64,000 nucleotides of DNA from NCBI GenBank assembly GCA_020746835.1, contig JAGPNK010000002.1:1736001-1800000 (forward strand). Direction: 5' to 3'. Made by a program: the position numbers and the translations under genes. Within the stretch, counting starts at the first letter, position 1, and each line of letters begins with the position of its first letter. Source of the stretch: Stachybotrys elegans. Taxonomy: Eukaryota > Ascomycota > Sordariomycetes > Hypocreales > Stachybotryaceae. The notes beneath the pieces were generated by a model. That model worked only from the letters and a program-made list of their open reading frames with translations. It had not been told where the DNA came from and searched no databases. Below are positions 35,446-45,108 of the stretch, piece by piece.

Positions 35446-35969
35446 GTTGACGCGCTCTTTGAGCAATCAAGGAGTGGATGGAGGGCGGCGACGATTCAGG
35501 GGCGCGACGGAGACCTCAATAGCAGCCGATGAACCGGCAGCTAGAGCAGGCAGGAGGATTTCGTTTTCGACGCAGCAAATCCAGAAGCGCGCACCGTCGA
35601 TGGAAATGCTAGTCCGGTGATGGCGTTGGAAGAGGCGATGGTTTCCCGATGGGCGGCAGAGGCGAGAGCTGCTTGGTTATACGTTTTGGATTCTCAGCCT
35701 GCCAATTCATTCGGGTTACCCAGCCAAAGCTGCATCTCATTGGCTCCACGCACGGCCCAGAGGGTAGTGGGTCTCCGTACGCGGCGAAGCATTACTCCGG
35801 CGCAACAGCGATTAGCCAATCGGCACGTCTACCGAGCTCCCAGCCCAGTACATAATTAATTATCTACTATCAAACCATCGAACCATCCGTCTTTATCGAT
35901 ACGTGTTGGTCGGCCATAAACCCCCTTCACCTCTTGTGGTGCCCTGCCAAAAGCCTCACGCCCGCAGCA
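35446..35969. promoter_or_regulatory. Shared RTF1/COQ7 promoter with CCAAT boxes
   Basis: Divergent promoter region. CCAAT occurs at 35702-35706 and 35816-35820 (the latter as CCAATC, the preferred extension for the Hap2/3/5 complex), and ATTGG, its complement, at 35739-35743. Hap-type complexes control respiratory genes in fungi, so a site 150 bp upstream of COQ7 is plausible; binding is inferred only. Confidence 0.4.
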
Positions 35970-36777
35970 ATGGTCGCCGTACGTCCTCTCCTCCGGGCTG
36001 CTCGGCCCATCCGCCTGCATGCCGTGCAGCCGCAGCCGCAGCCGCAGCCGTGGGCCAGATGCATCTCCACGACGAACTCCGCCCGCGCAACGCCCTCATC
36101 GGAACCGCCCAGCTCCGAAACGCCCAAGAAGCGCAAGCCGCTCACTCAAGAGCAGCGGGACTTTCTCTCATCTGCAGTACGCACTCGCTCCTCCCACAGC
36201 CTGCCCTTTTGCGCCTGCTGACCTCTCTCTCTTCCCGCTGCAGCTCCGAGTAAACCAGGCCGGCGAGCTCGCCGCCACGCTCATCTACACGGCGCAGACC
36301 CCTCCTCTCCTACGCCAGCATCCTCACCTCCGACCTCTGATGGCCCACATGTACGACCAGGAGGCCGAGCACTTCAAGACCTTCAACGACCTCATCCACA
36401 AGCACCGCGTGCGGCCGACCGCGCTGTACCCTCTGTGGCACGTCATGGCCACCGGGCTGGGCTGGTCCACAGCCATCTTGGGTCGCGAGGCCGCCATGGC
36501 ATGCACCGAGGCGGTGGAGACGGAGATTGGAGGCCACTACAACTCCCAGATCCGGACTTTGCTGGAGATGATCAAGGGCTGGGAGGATGAGGGCTATGAG
36601 GTGGGCGAGGACATCTCCCAGCTCGTCAACACGCTGCGGAGGATACGTGACGAGGAGCTGGAGCACCTCGACCACGCCGTCGAGAACGATGCTAAAAAGG
36701 CTGAGCCGCACTGGCTGCTAACTGGTGTCATCAGGGCAGGTTGCCGGGGCGCCATCTGGGTGAGCGAGCGGGTGTAA
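35970..36777 (+). CDS. coq7: 5-demethoxyubiquinone hydroxylase Coq7, mitochondrial
   Basis: Di-iron monooxygenase that hydroxylates demethoxyubiquinone in coenzyme Q synthesis, on the matrix face of the inner membrane. Exons are 35970-36176 and 36244-36777 (246 residues). The first ~35 residues are Arg-rich and lack acidic residues (VRPLLRAARPIRLHAV.. then QPQPQPQP and WARCISTT), a likely presequence. The ferritin-like four-helix core carries the iron ligands: E in NQAGELAA, EXXH in QEAEHF, E in ETEIGGHY, and EXXH in DEELEHLDHA. The intron (GTACGC..GCAG) joins LSSA-LRVNQAGEL. The start is the first ATG in frame; upstream codons lack ATG. The protein ends IWVSERV, a tail common in the family. 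Confidence 0.96.
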
Positions 36778-37071
36778 AAAGATGTGATATTTTCGGTATT
36801 GTACGATAAATGTAAATGTTTCGCACAGGCTTGCTGCCCTCTATTATAAGCTGTACAAACAAACAAAAAGTTACGAATTCCCGAAAGCCATGACTTAGAA
36901 ACTGAATTTGCTTGCTTCAACGCTGCTTTGTGTATGTTCCTCAAACTTGAAACTCGAATCAAAACTCCATCCCAATGCAGATACGCGAAGATGAGAATAG
37001 CCGACAATAAACTCAGTTGCTACATCCAAGGTTAGCAAGGTGCTCATTCAACGCTGTATCGCCGCAACTTA

Positions 37072-40000
37072 CTAAATCGCGAGAGGGGCAACACCATCGA
37101 CCTGGTAGCCCCAGTTTCCGTTAAGCTCTTCGGTGAGCAGCCAGTCGTATGGGAACTGTACAATGTTGCCCTGAACCATGCGCAGCAGCTCCTCCGCGTC
37201 GCTGCGTGAGGGCATGTCATGGATCGAAAACTCGCGGCGAGAGCCCTTCGTAGTGGCGCGACGGCGACGCCTAACGGATCCTCCTGTTGTGGGTGGCACG
37301 GGCGTTGTCTCTCGGCTTCTTGCGCTCTGGGGGTCGAGGAACTTAGTCTGCGCACCATCTAGAGCGGGGAAGACACCTCCTTCGCGGGCCTCGGTGAGCG
37401 TAATCGTCTTGGGGACTTGTTGCCCACCAGGTGCAGATGAAGCATCTTCCGGTCCAAGTTGAATAGGCCTCGTGTTGGCGGCACCATCATCATGGAAAGA
37501 CTGCTTCTCATTCAGCTCACCGGCTGCTCCGTCTCTCGCTTCTCCTCCGTGGTGAGCTGGCAGCTTCTCCGCCACCTTGTGAAGCGGCTTCTCTGCCTCA
37601 TTTGCGGCGGCGTGGGCTAAGGCATCAGGCCCGGGGGCTCCAATGCCAGCGGCTGCCACGTTGGACGTATGATGGTGGCCTGCATCAGACCTAGGGTCCG
37701 CCTCTTCACTCCTGTTGCGACCTTCCATACTTGCCCGGAATCGCTCGTTGTAATCCATATACTCTCTATAGTCGGCCCATGTGCTAACTTCGGAGTCAGG
37801 CATACAGCGGAATACTCTTCGGTAAAGCTTGGTGTTGTTGATGGCTACGCGGTTCCAGACCTCATCGATGAAGTCGGGGTGGATAGGATCCCGCATGCAG
37901 TCGGCATCTATGTTGGCTGGCTTGATGTCTGCAGCCATCGGGTGAAACGCTCCAACGGTGGGGAGTCCCGAGGCAGCATCGATGTAAACAGGCGGACCTC
38001 CAATGTCGGTGTCGTCACCGATGGGCAACGAAGGGAGCTGAACGAGTCGAGGGAGGCCGAGCTGCTCTGTTGTGCGCCTCTCCATGCTGGGCGTGGGAGG
38101 CAAAAGGTTCGCTTCCTGTTCATGCACGACTTGCTCCCGGCTGTCCGAGGCTATAGATGCGATTTGGGACATTCTTGGAAGGTCGAGAGTGCCCTTGCCT
38201 TCGTTGTCGATGTTGTGCACGAGCACCTCGCGGCCGTTGACGATGACCGAGTCGCGGCCCTCGTCCAGCCCTGACTTTTCAGCTGTCTTCCACTGGTCTG
38301 GACCATAACCCGAAACATCGAGCTCGTGCGTCTTGTTACCTGTCACCCTAGGATCAATCTCCGGCAAGTTGCTAGAAGAGGAAGAGGAAGAAGAAGAGTG
38401 CTGCTCCAGGGCCTTGGCGCCGTCAATGTCAAGCCCGTGGTTGAAACTTGGCACCCTAGGAGGCTCCGGGGGATGCTCTGGCTCAGCAGAATTGCCCTCG
38501 TCAGCATATATTCCACTCATCTCCTTCTCAAACTCTTCTCTCTCTATGTCCTGCTGCCGCTCCTGCTCAAGAAGCTCATCGACATCCAATCCGAGATGTT
38601 CACGCATAAGGCGCAAACGCAGCGTGTGGGCAAAGCGGGAAACGCGGTAAGGTTTCCCAGCCATGGTGGACTCAATCATGTCGGTATCGCGGACAATGGC
38701 AGCGCACTCGGAATCTCGATAGCCAACCATGGACCGCTCGTTGATGTTGGCAGAGCCAATGAGCGCGATGCGGTCATCCGCAATGATGGCCTTGGAGTGG
38801 ATGTAAAGCTGTTCCGTCACGAGCGCTTCATTGCTCATAACTCCCCACTGCCTGAGCGAGTAGAAGGAAATGTAGTCTTCAGGCTCGATATCCGCTGCCC
38901 TCAGACGACCAAATATGGACTGCTCTCCTCTGCAAATACTGCGGAACTGGCACATGAGGATTAATCTGACACTGGTTCCCTCTTGCTCGTCCACAGTGTT
39001 CTGGAATCCCGGCATGAGAGGAATGAGGACAACACAGCGCCAATCCTCGTGGTTGTTGTGCGCGCGGATGATGCGGTCCACAAGAGCATCTCCAATTCGG
39101 TTGGTGATTCTCGTGTTGTAGACTTCCGTGCTGCTGATAAAGAACTGGTTCTCAATATAGATGAAATGCTCCGAGTCCTCAATCATCTTGACGTAGGCGG
39201 TCTGGATGCTGCACTCCGTGTCCTCTGTGCCAAGTGACCACGTAGAAGCCGACCTTAGAATCTGCACCTCGCAGGTTCCTGTCAAGCCCAGCGCCTCTAG
39301 CTCCTCCATCTTTGCGTCAGGTGGCGGAAGCAAGAAAGGCAGCGGCCGAGTGGGTTTGCGTCCACGACGAAGGTAGTTCCATCGTTGGACAAAGTGACGC
39401 GTCAAGTCGCGCGCAGGTTGTCCCACTACCTGCATCGCAATATCGTGCCAAGGCATTCTGGGGACTTTGCTACGGTCATACATTTCCTCATACGGCTCGT
39501 TGAGCCTGAAGAAGTCTTGGACTCTTGGGTTGGAGTAGTCCTTTCCAGGGAACAGTTGACAGTGCTCAGCGTCCTTGGGCGTCTCAGAAACCTCGAAACC
39601 GGTGGGCTTGTCGTCGACGATGGGGTGCTGGGGGCAATCCCAGCGCCCGAAGCAGAGATCAACACCACCGACAAAGGCAACATCGTGGTCCACGACGCAT
39701 ATCTTCTCGTGGTGCGCAAAGAAGAACTGGTTCTTCTTGAATTGGTTGGGTGATCGCTGGACAAATATATTTGGGTGGAGGTTGAGGAGTGAGAATTTGG
39801 TGTATTCGGAATCGATGGGGACAGCCGCCTCGACGTTTCTGTAGATGATGACAAAGATCTTGACGCCTTCTCTTGCCTTCTTCTGGAGCAGACGGTCGAG
39901 GCGCCACTTCTGACTGATGGCAGCAGGGCGTCGCATGTACAGCTCGGGGCTAAGCCACCAGTCGTGGATGTAGATAACATCCCTGGCCATGTTGATAGCT

Positions 40001-42372
40001 CGAGAGACATTCCACATGTAATCACGGCCATCAACAAGCCATTGGGCAAACACCCCTGAGCGCACCGGGGCGAAGCTGCCGAATCGGTTTTCCAGGTGCC
40101 AGGGAGTCTGTCTCAGCATCTCCCCAATTGACTCCTCAAACTGCCTCATGACAGACTGGTTGCGTGAGAAGAGACGGACCTTACGTTCGGACGTATGCAA
40201 TGCCAGGGTATGGTGTTTCCCAACTCCCGAGTCCGCCGCCCCCAGATCGATTTCTGCGTTCTCGTCCTTGGAGCTTATCTGCTTCAGCACGTTTCTCTTA
40301 GAAACAATGGCGAACTTGGAGTCGACGAGATACACATCATAAATATTCATGTTCTCGGGAGATTCGACACAGACAATGTAGCTCTGGCGGACAAGAAACC
40401 ACTTTCGGCTATGGCGGGCAATGATCTTATTAGGGGTCAGAACACGGCGGAAATCCAGTCCCTTGGAGGATTGGATGTGAAGATATCCCTCCTTGCCGTG
40501 GTAGCTGCCCTCGGCGGCAAGACGGACGCCCAGAGCCGACAGCTCAAGGAAACGACAGAGCCTGTTACTATCGGCCCTGAACATGAGCCAACGAATCATC
40601 TCGGAAAGGTACTTCTCCAGGATTCGCCTCTGCTTGTCGACGTAGCGCTGTCTACGGGTTCCGGCGTCAATAGCGCCTGTGCCATCAGCGCTCATCGCCT
40701 CCGCATTGTCCGTCATGCCCGTAGACCTGCGGCTCATGCCCATCAGAATGTTATTTCGGGAGCGTTTTCTCGCATGGTGGTGGGGAGGCTCCAGGTCGCT
40801 GAGCACGTTATCAGTGCCCGGTTCACCAACTGTGTCCTCCCCACCAGCACTAGGCTGCTCCTCCTCCTCGCTCTCATCCTCCTTGTTGCGAGCCCGGCGC
40901 AAGTAGGGGAAGGCCGAGTACGGGAACTTGGGCTGCTTCAAGCGAGCACCGAGGTCGAGTCGTCCGGGCAAATACTTTTCGTTATTAATGGCAAAACGGT
41001 ACCTGAAGTGTAGGTTGTAGATGTCCCGAATGGTCCGAATAACGGTCCAGTTCATCCTGCTTGGACCACTGCCATACTCCAGCTCGATGGTGAAGATCCA
41101 GTGGCGCTGGCTGTCATCGTCTGGCATAGGTGCGCTGTCTTGGATCCGCAGCTTAAGCTGCTCGAGCAAAACAGGTATCCTCTTGTTTCCATGCTCATCG
41201 CGCTGGATCATACTGGCGAGCATGAGAACAGCAGGTGCACCAGCTCGAAGCTCAGCCATGAGTTCAGCTGACTTGAGATAGTCGAATCGATCTTCCTTCT
41301 TCTGGCGCAGAAGCTTGAGTGTATTCTTGACCTTCTCCCAACGGTTGGTGCCAAATGTAGAACCTCGCTCGCCGCCGAAGAAGGGGCGCTTGGGGGTCAT
41401 GGCATCCCCATCGGATACACCCCCGCCGCCAAAAACACTGATGCGACGGACATGGCCGTGACGTCGTCCTGCGAGGGCAGAGCTCTCGGGCTCGTCGGCA
41501 TCCTCTCCTGGGGGCTTCATCGACGAGGTCATCCACGAACTTCCTCTCCTAAAGTGTCGGTTGGGCGGCGGATCCTGGACATCACCCTCTGAGAGGCCGC
41601 GCTGGTGACGGGTGTCAGGCATACTCGCACGGCGCCTAACCACTTTGCGAGAAGCAGCACCTAGGCCGAGTGCTTGGAGGGTCGAGACTGGTACCTCCTC
41701 TTCATCCTTCTTGGCGCGCCGCATGCGGCGCTTCTTCTTCTTCTTGGAGCTCTCCGCACCAGGGATATTGGCTTCGTCGGCCGTCTCTTCGGCATCGGCA
41801 TCAGCATCTGATTGCTCTTCGACCAAGGTATCTGGCACTCGGGGCCCAACGGTCAGAGCGACCGGCGGGTTGCTCGATGTTTGGATGTCAGGCCACGCCG
41901 GCGCGGAGGGGGTGAGGGGTGATTTTGGTATGGGCGAGCTTGGCGTTGAGGTGGTGAGAGCCTTTAGCTTGGACATGAACGAATTGCCCCGGGATTTGGT
42001 CGGGGTCTCGAGATCGACGGGGGACGTGTCGACCAGATCAACTCGACCAAATTGGACGCTGCGGCGACCAGGCACAGGGGAGTCATCCGGTCCTGTTTGC
42101 TGGTTGCTGGATTGTTCCGGTATAACGACTCGGGGTTCGGTCGAGATGGGTTGGGCTGAGGACTGTGTCTGGGCTGGAGGGCTGGTGATTGCTATAGCCG
42201 GAGCCTCGGGCTGGTGTGCCGCGCTGCCAACAAAGTAATCCCGTACCTGAGTTTCCGGGATGGGGTTATCGGGGCGATCTGGCATGTTGGAGGCTGGATT
42301 CGATCGGGCTTCGTCATGGGCGGTAGCGGCACGGCTCGATGCAGGGTCGTCCTCCTGCTGATTGGAAGCCAT
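37072..42372 (-). CDS. pld1: Phospholipase D (Pld1/Spo14-type, PX-PH-HKD)
   Basis: Hydrolyses phosphatidylcholine to phosphatidic acid and choline at membranes. One uninterrupted exon, 1766 residues. A long Ser/Pro-rich N-terminus with a basic KKKKKRRMRRAKKDEEE patch precedes a PX domain (about 410-500, FTIELEYGSGPSRMNWTVIRTIRDIYNLHFRYR) and a PH-like domain (about 610-770). Two catalytic HKD motifs are complete: HHEKICVVDHD near residue 888 and IHSKAIIADD near residue 1192, followed by GSANINERSM. The region after the second motif (residues ~1250-1766) is fungal-type and variable, with a serine run at LEQHSSSSSSSSSNLPE. The start is the first ATG. A long different-frame open reading frame overlaps this 5' end on the same strand (see findings). 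Confidence 0.96.
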   Translation of the reverse strand: MASNQQEDDPASSRAATAHDEARSNPASNMPDRPDNPIPETQVRDYFVGSAAHQPEAPAIAITSPPAQTQSSAQPISTEPRVVIPEQSSNQQTGPDDSPVPGRRSVQFGRVDLVDTSPVDLETPTKSRGNSFMSKLKALTTSTPSSPIPKSPLTPSAPAWPDIQTSSNPPVALTVGPRVPDTLVEEQSDADADAEETADEANIPGAESSKKKKKRRMRRAKKDEEEVPVSTLQALGLGAASRKVVRRRASMPDTRHQRGLSEGDVQDPPPNRHFRRGSSWMTSSMKPPGEDADEPESSALAGRRHGHVRRISVFGGGGVSDGDAMTPKRPFFGGERGSTFGTNRWEKVKNTLKLLRQKKEDRFDYLKSAELMAELRAGAPAVLMLASMIQRDEHGNKRIPVLLEQLKLRIQDSAPMPDDDSQRHWIFTIELEYGSGPSRMNWTVIRTIRDIYNLHFRYRFAINNEKYLPGRLDLGARLKQPKFPYSAFPYLRRARNKEDESEEEEQPSAGGEDTVGEPGTDNVLSDLEPPHHHARKRSRNNILMGMSRRSTGMTDNAEAMSADGTGAIDAGTRRQRYVDKQRRILEKYLSEMIRWLMFRADSNRLCRFLELSALGVRLAAEGSYHGKEGYLHIQSSKGLDFRRVLTPNKIIARHSRKWFLVRQSYIVCVESPENMNIYDVYLVDSKFAIVSKRNVLKQISSKDENAEIDLGAADSGVGKHHTLALHTSERKVRLFSRNQSVMRQFEESIGEMLRQTPWHLENRFGSFAPVRSGVFAQWLVDGRDYMWNVSRAINMARDVIYIHDWWLSPELYMRRPAAISQKWRLDRLLQKKAREGVKIFVIIYRNVEAAVPIDSEYTKFSLLNLHPNIFVQRSPNQFKKNQFFFAHHEKICVVDHDVAFVGGVDLCFGRWDCPQHPIVDDKPTGFEVSETPKDAEHCQLFPGKDYSNPRVQDFFRLNEPYEEMYDRSKVPRMPWHDIAMQVVGQPARDLTRHFVQRWNYLRRGRKPTRPLPFLLPPPDAKMEELEALGLTGTCEVQILRSASTWSLGTEDTECSIQTAYVKMIEDSEHFIYIENQFFISSTEVYNTRITNRIGDALVDRIIRAHNNHEDWRCVVLIPLMPGFQNTVDEQEGTSVRLILMCQFRSICRGEQSIFGRLRAADIEPEDYISFYSLRQWGVMSNEALVTEQLYIHSKAIIADDRIALIGSANINERSMVGYRDSECAAIVRDTDMIESTMAGKPYRVSRFAHTLRLRLMREHLGLDVDELLEQERQQDIEREEFEKEMSGIYADEGNSAEPEHPPEPPRVPSFNHGLDIDGAKALEQHSSSSSSSSSNLPEIDPRVTGNKTHELDVSGYGPDQWKTAEKSGLDEGRDSVIVNGREVLVHNIDNEGKGTLDLPRMSQIASIASDSREQVVHEQEANLLPPTPSMERRTTEQLGLPRLVQLPSLPIGDDTDIGGPPVYIDAASGLPTVGAFHPMAADIKPANIDADCMRDPIHPDFIDEVWNRVAINNTKLYRRVFRCMPDSEVSTWADYREYMDYNERFRASMEGRNRSEEADPRSDAGHHHTSNVAAAGIGAPGPDALAHAAANEAEKPLHKVAEKLPAHHGGEARDGAAGELNEKQSFHDDGAANTRPIQLGPEDASSAPGGQQVPKTITLTEAREGGVFPALDGAQTKFLDPQSARSRETTPVPPTTGGSVRRRRRATTKGSRREFSIHDMPSRSDAEELLRMVQGNIVQFPYDWLLTEELNGNWGYQVDGVAPLAI

Positions 42373-45108
42373 GGCGAATGGCTGCCCAAAGTCGGGGACC
42401 GACGGCTAGGACTGGTTGAAGCGGGTTCGGCTCTGGAGAGAAAATGGTTGGGAGAAGCGTGGGCCTGACGATGACGCTGTACAAGCAAGAAGGTTCGGCT
42501 ACAGCACCTGAGCACTAGAGCGACGATGGCATACTGATAGTAGAGCTCTAAGGTGACGGCGTCGTGACGGAAGTCAAGGCGAGCAGTGGGAAGACGACCT
42601 GGTGATGTGGCCCGCACGGCGTGGTCAGCGTAATGTGACAGCAAGCGGCGATGTGACGAGATGGAGCTATCTTTAACGCAGGTGACCCAAAAACCAAAGT
42701 GCAACGTCCTGTATCTACAGGTAGGTATGTTACATGCAAAAGGGGCGTGACACGGACGGGTTGGTCGGTGGCGTCCAGCACATACCTCGACGAGGTACCC
42801 CAGCTCCCAAAACTGTAGAGCGAGGTACAGACGGAGATGGGTTCCCCAGTGGGTTCGGCTGCAATCGATAACGATGCCTAGGTCGGTGTCGTACGTTGCA
42901 CAAGCTTCCCCGTTGTTTACGTTGGACAGGAGGGGCAAGGCGAGGGAGAAGAAAAGTCGATTGCGTCTGCAGAGCGAACAAAATCGAGCGATGCAGAATT
43001 GAAAGCTGCTTGATGACAATGGAACAGTGTCCGGGCAAGTAACCTGACAACATACAATTATCAGGAGGTGACTGAGATGAATGCTTATTACGGCTAGAAA
43101 GGTACCTTGGGTGTTCGAATTGCGGATGCGATAATTGATTTGGGATCCATTGCACGTTATCGATAATGGACCGGCCCAACAAGCTTCCAAGACTTGAACC
43201 CTCATTCCCATACTCCTTGTGCTCGGAAGTGCGGTTTTAGTACCAAAATCGTAGGTGAAAACGGATCGCCAGGCACTGGATGCATCTGACGTCTTTGATT
43301 GTCTGGACGAGCCAGTAATAGGGCAAGCCACATCAACTAGCAAGTCCTTTGACGGTCATGGAGCCATCATTTGAGGCTTGACTTCAAGGCCCACATTGGA
43401 ATCAAGTGAATCTCAAACGTGTCCCCTTCACCAGCAATTCAAACAGATCATGGTGCTGCGTTGATGTGCGCTGTGAACAGCAGTGAGTAGATCGGATGGC
43501 TTTGAACTGCCCTCCTCTTATCATACGTCGTGATTTAGGTACTAAGGTACCTACATATGCTTTTGCAGTGCCTACCACATCGCTCTCATGCAGGATGATG
43601 TCACTATATACGGAGCACCTGTCAAACAACGCCCTAGAGCCACTGTGTGCGTCTGCCTCGCTCATTCGTGAACCACCAGGAGGACTTGACTTTGCCATCT
43701 CCCAGATAATCACGCCGAATCTCTGAAAATATGGTTGGCATGCCTTGCATGGAACTATTCCTGCATTCTGTAATGCCACGCGAGGATGGGAGAACATTTA
43801 CCAACGCTACTGTGCGGTTCGCATTGAATGTCCAGCATGGAACAATTGATCATGGTCGCTTCTTGTTGGCATCGGATATCGCCCACACTGCTGCCGCACG
43901 TGGATGCCGCTCCTCATACCAGAAGGGGATCTTCAAGAGAGCCATCTGTATCAGTATCGTCAAGTCAGACATGGCTGGTGGGATGACGCCTGGGCTCTAC
44001 CACTAGCCGCAAGTGAGTTGACCGTACAGATATTGATCACTGGCGCTTACACAGCACGGATGCCTCATCAGTCGTACCGGCTCGATGATCAAGCCGACAA
44101 TCAGGGCACGAGACGTCAGCTCCTCAAGAGTGATGGGCTACTCGGCGTCGCCGAGTTAGTGGTGATCAGCCTGAGGCAGCCGAACCGTGGACTCTTATTA
44201 CGCTTTGCGGCACCGGCACCGCACGATAGTCATGTCGTACGCTTCTGGGGCTCCCCTCCCCGGAGCTGCAGCCGTCGTCTATCGTCTATCGTGTGTCGTG
44301 TGTCGTGTGTCGTCTATCGTCTATCGTGAAAACATCGGATGTGCACTTTGCCATGCACCCGCACTGTGCCACGGTGGCCCATCAATGCTCGGGACCCGAT
44401 TCAGGGGGACCGGCACACCCAATCGCTGCTTAGGAGGGTGTCATGGGCCCTCTTGGGGCTCTTCGGCTGCACATGGTGGAATACAGGCCTATGCCGCTAC
44501 GGGCTGTTTGGCAGTGCCATTTCTCTCGAAAAGCTCAATGCCTTGCCCAATCGGGAACAGCCGCAGATCGCTATACGAATCTTGCAGCTTCGGCCGCCAA
44601 GCCCAGACCCCGGGAGGCAGCTGGGTCGAGTACCTGCGCCGCCGCTTCGAGGAGGCCTTAATCAAAGGACCCCTGGCCCCCTTATACGGTGGAATGCTAG
44701 CTGGCAGCTGCCCAGTCAATGTGCAATTTAACATTTTTTCTCCCCAGAGGCCAATAATATCAACCATCACCAAACGAAACCCATGCGAATAGTCACCCAG
44801 CGCTCCCAAATTACCGCGTTCCTCTTCCCCCTTCTTTCTTGCTTTGTCCCACCTGACCGCACAGAGGATCCGCCCCTCTTAGTTCCCTCCTGTAGCACTC
44901 TTAGTCGTCCCGCGTGAAGGGCTTGATCCCTCCCCCCATACCGTGGCATCATGACCTAATGCACATTTCGTGTAGCTGTCGACACTGTGCTCCGGCTTCC
45001 TTTCTCTTCCTCCCCCCTCCCCTCCCCTCCCCTTGTTGCGGCTGTTGTCGTTGTTTTCACTCAAGAGCTTCTTCTATTTAAGGGAGACCTCGGGTCCAAG
45101 TCGCCGTC
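42373..45108. other. Intergenic 2.7 kb: divergent PLD1 and ERG4 upstream regions
   Basis: No confident gene. On the minus strand a frame beginning with ATG at 43211 stays open through the PLD1 leader and 181 nt into PLD1 itself. On the ERG4 side an eight-unit heptamer array lies at 44275-44330, and CT-rich sequence (about 44815-45060) leads to the ERG4 ATG. Confidence 0.55.
44275..44330 (+). repeat. Eight-copy heptamer array (TCGTCTA / TCGTGTG) upstream of ERG4
   Basis: Seven-base units in the order TCGTCTA x2, TCGTGTG x3, TCGTCTA x2 and TCGTGAA, without interruption. It lies about 780 bp upstream of the ERG4 ATG. TCGTCTA differs in one base from TCGTATA, the yeast sterol response element bound by Upc2/Ecm22. 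A regulatory role is speculation from that resemblance and its position; it could be a neutral minisatellite. Confidence 0.85.

Noticed and set aside
43185..43260. GGTTCAAGTC on the minus strand as a possible tRNA B box
   Set aside because: No matching A box, anticodon arm or acceptor stem at proper spacing.
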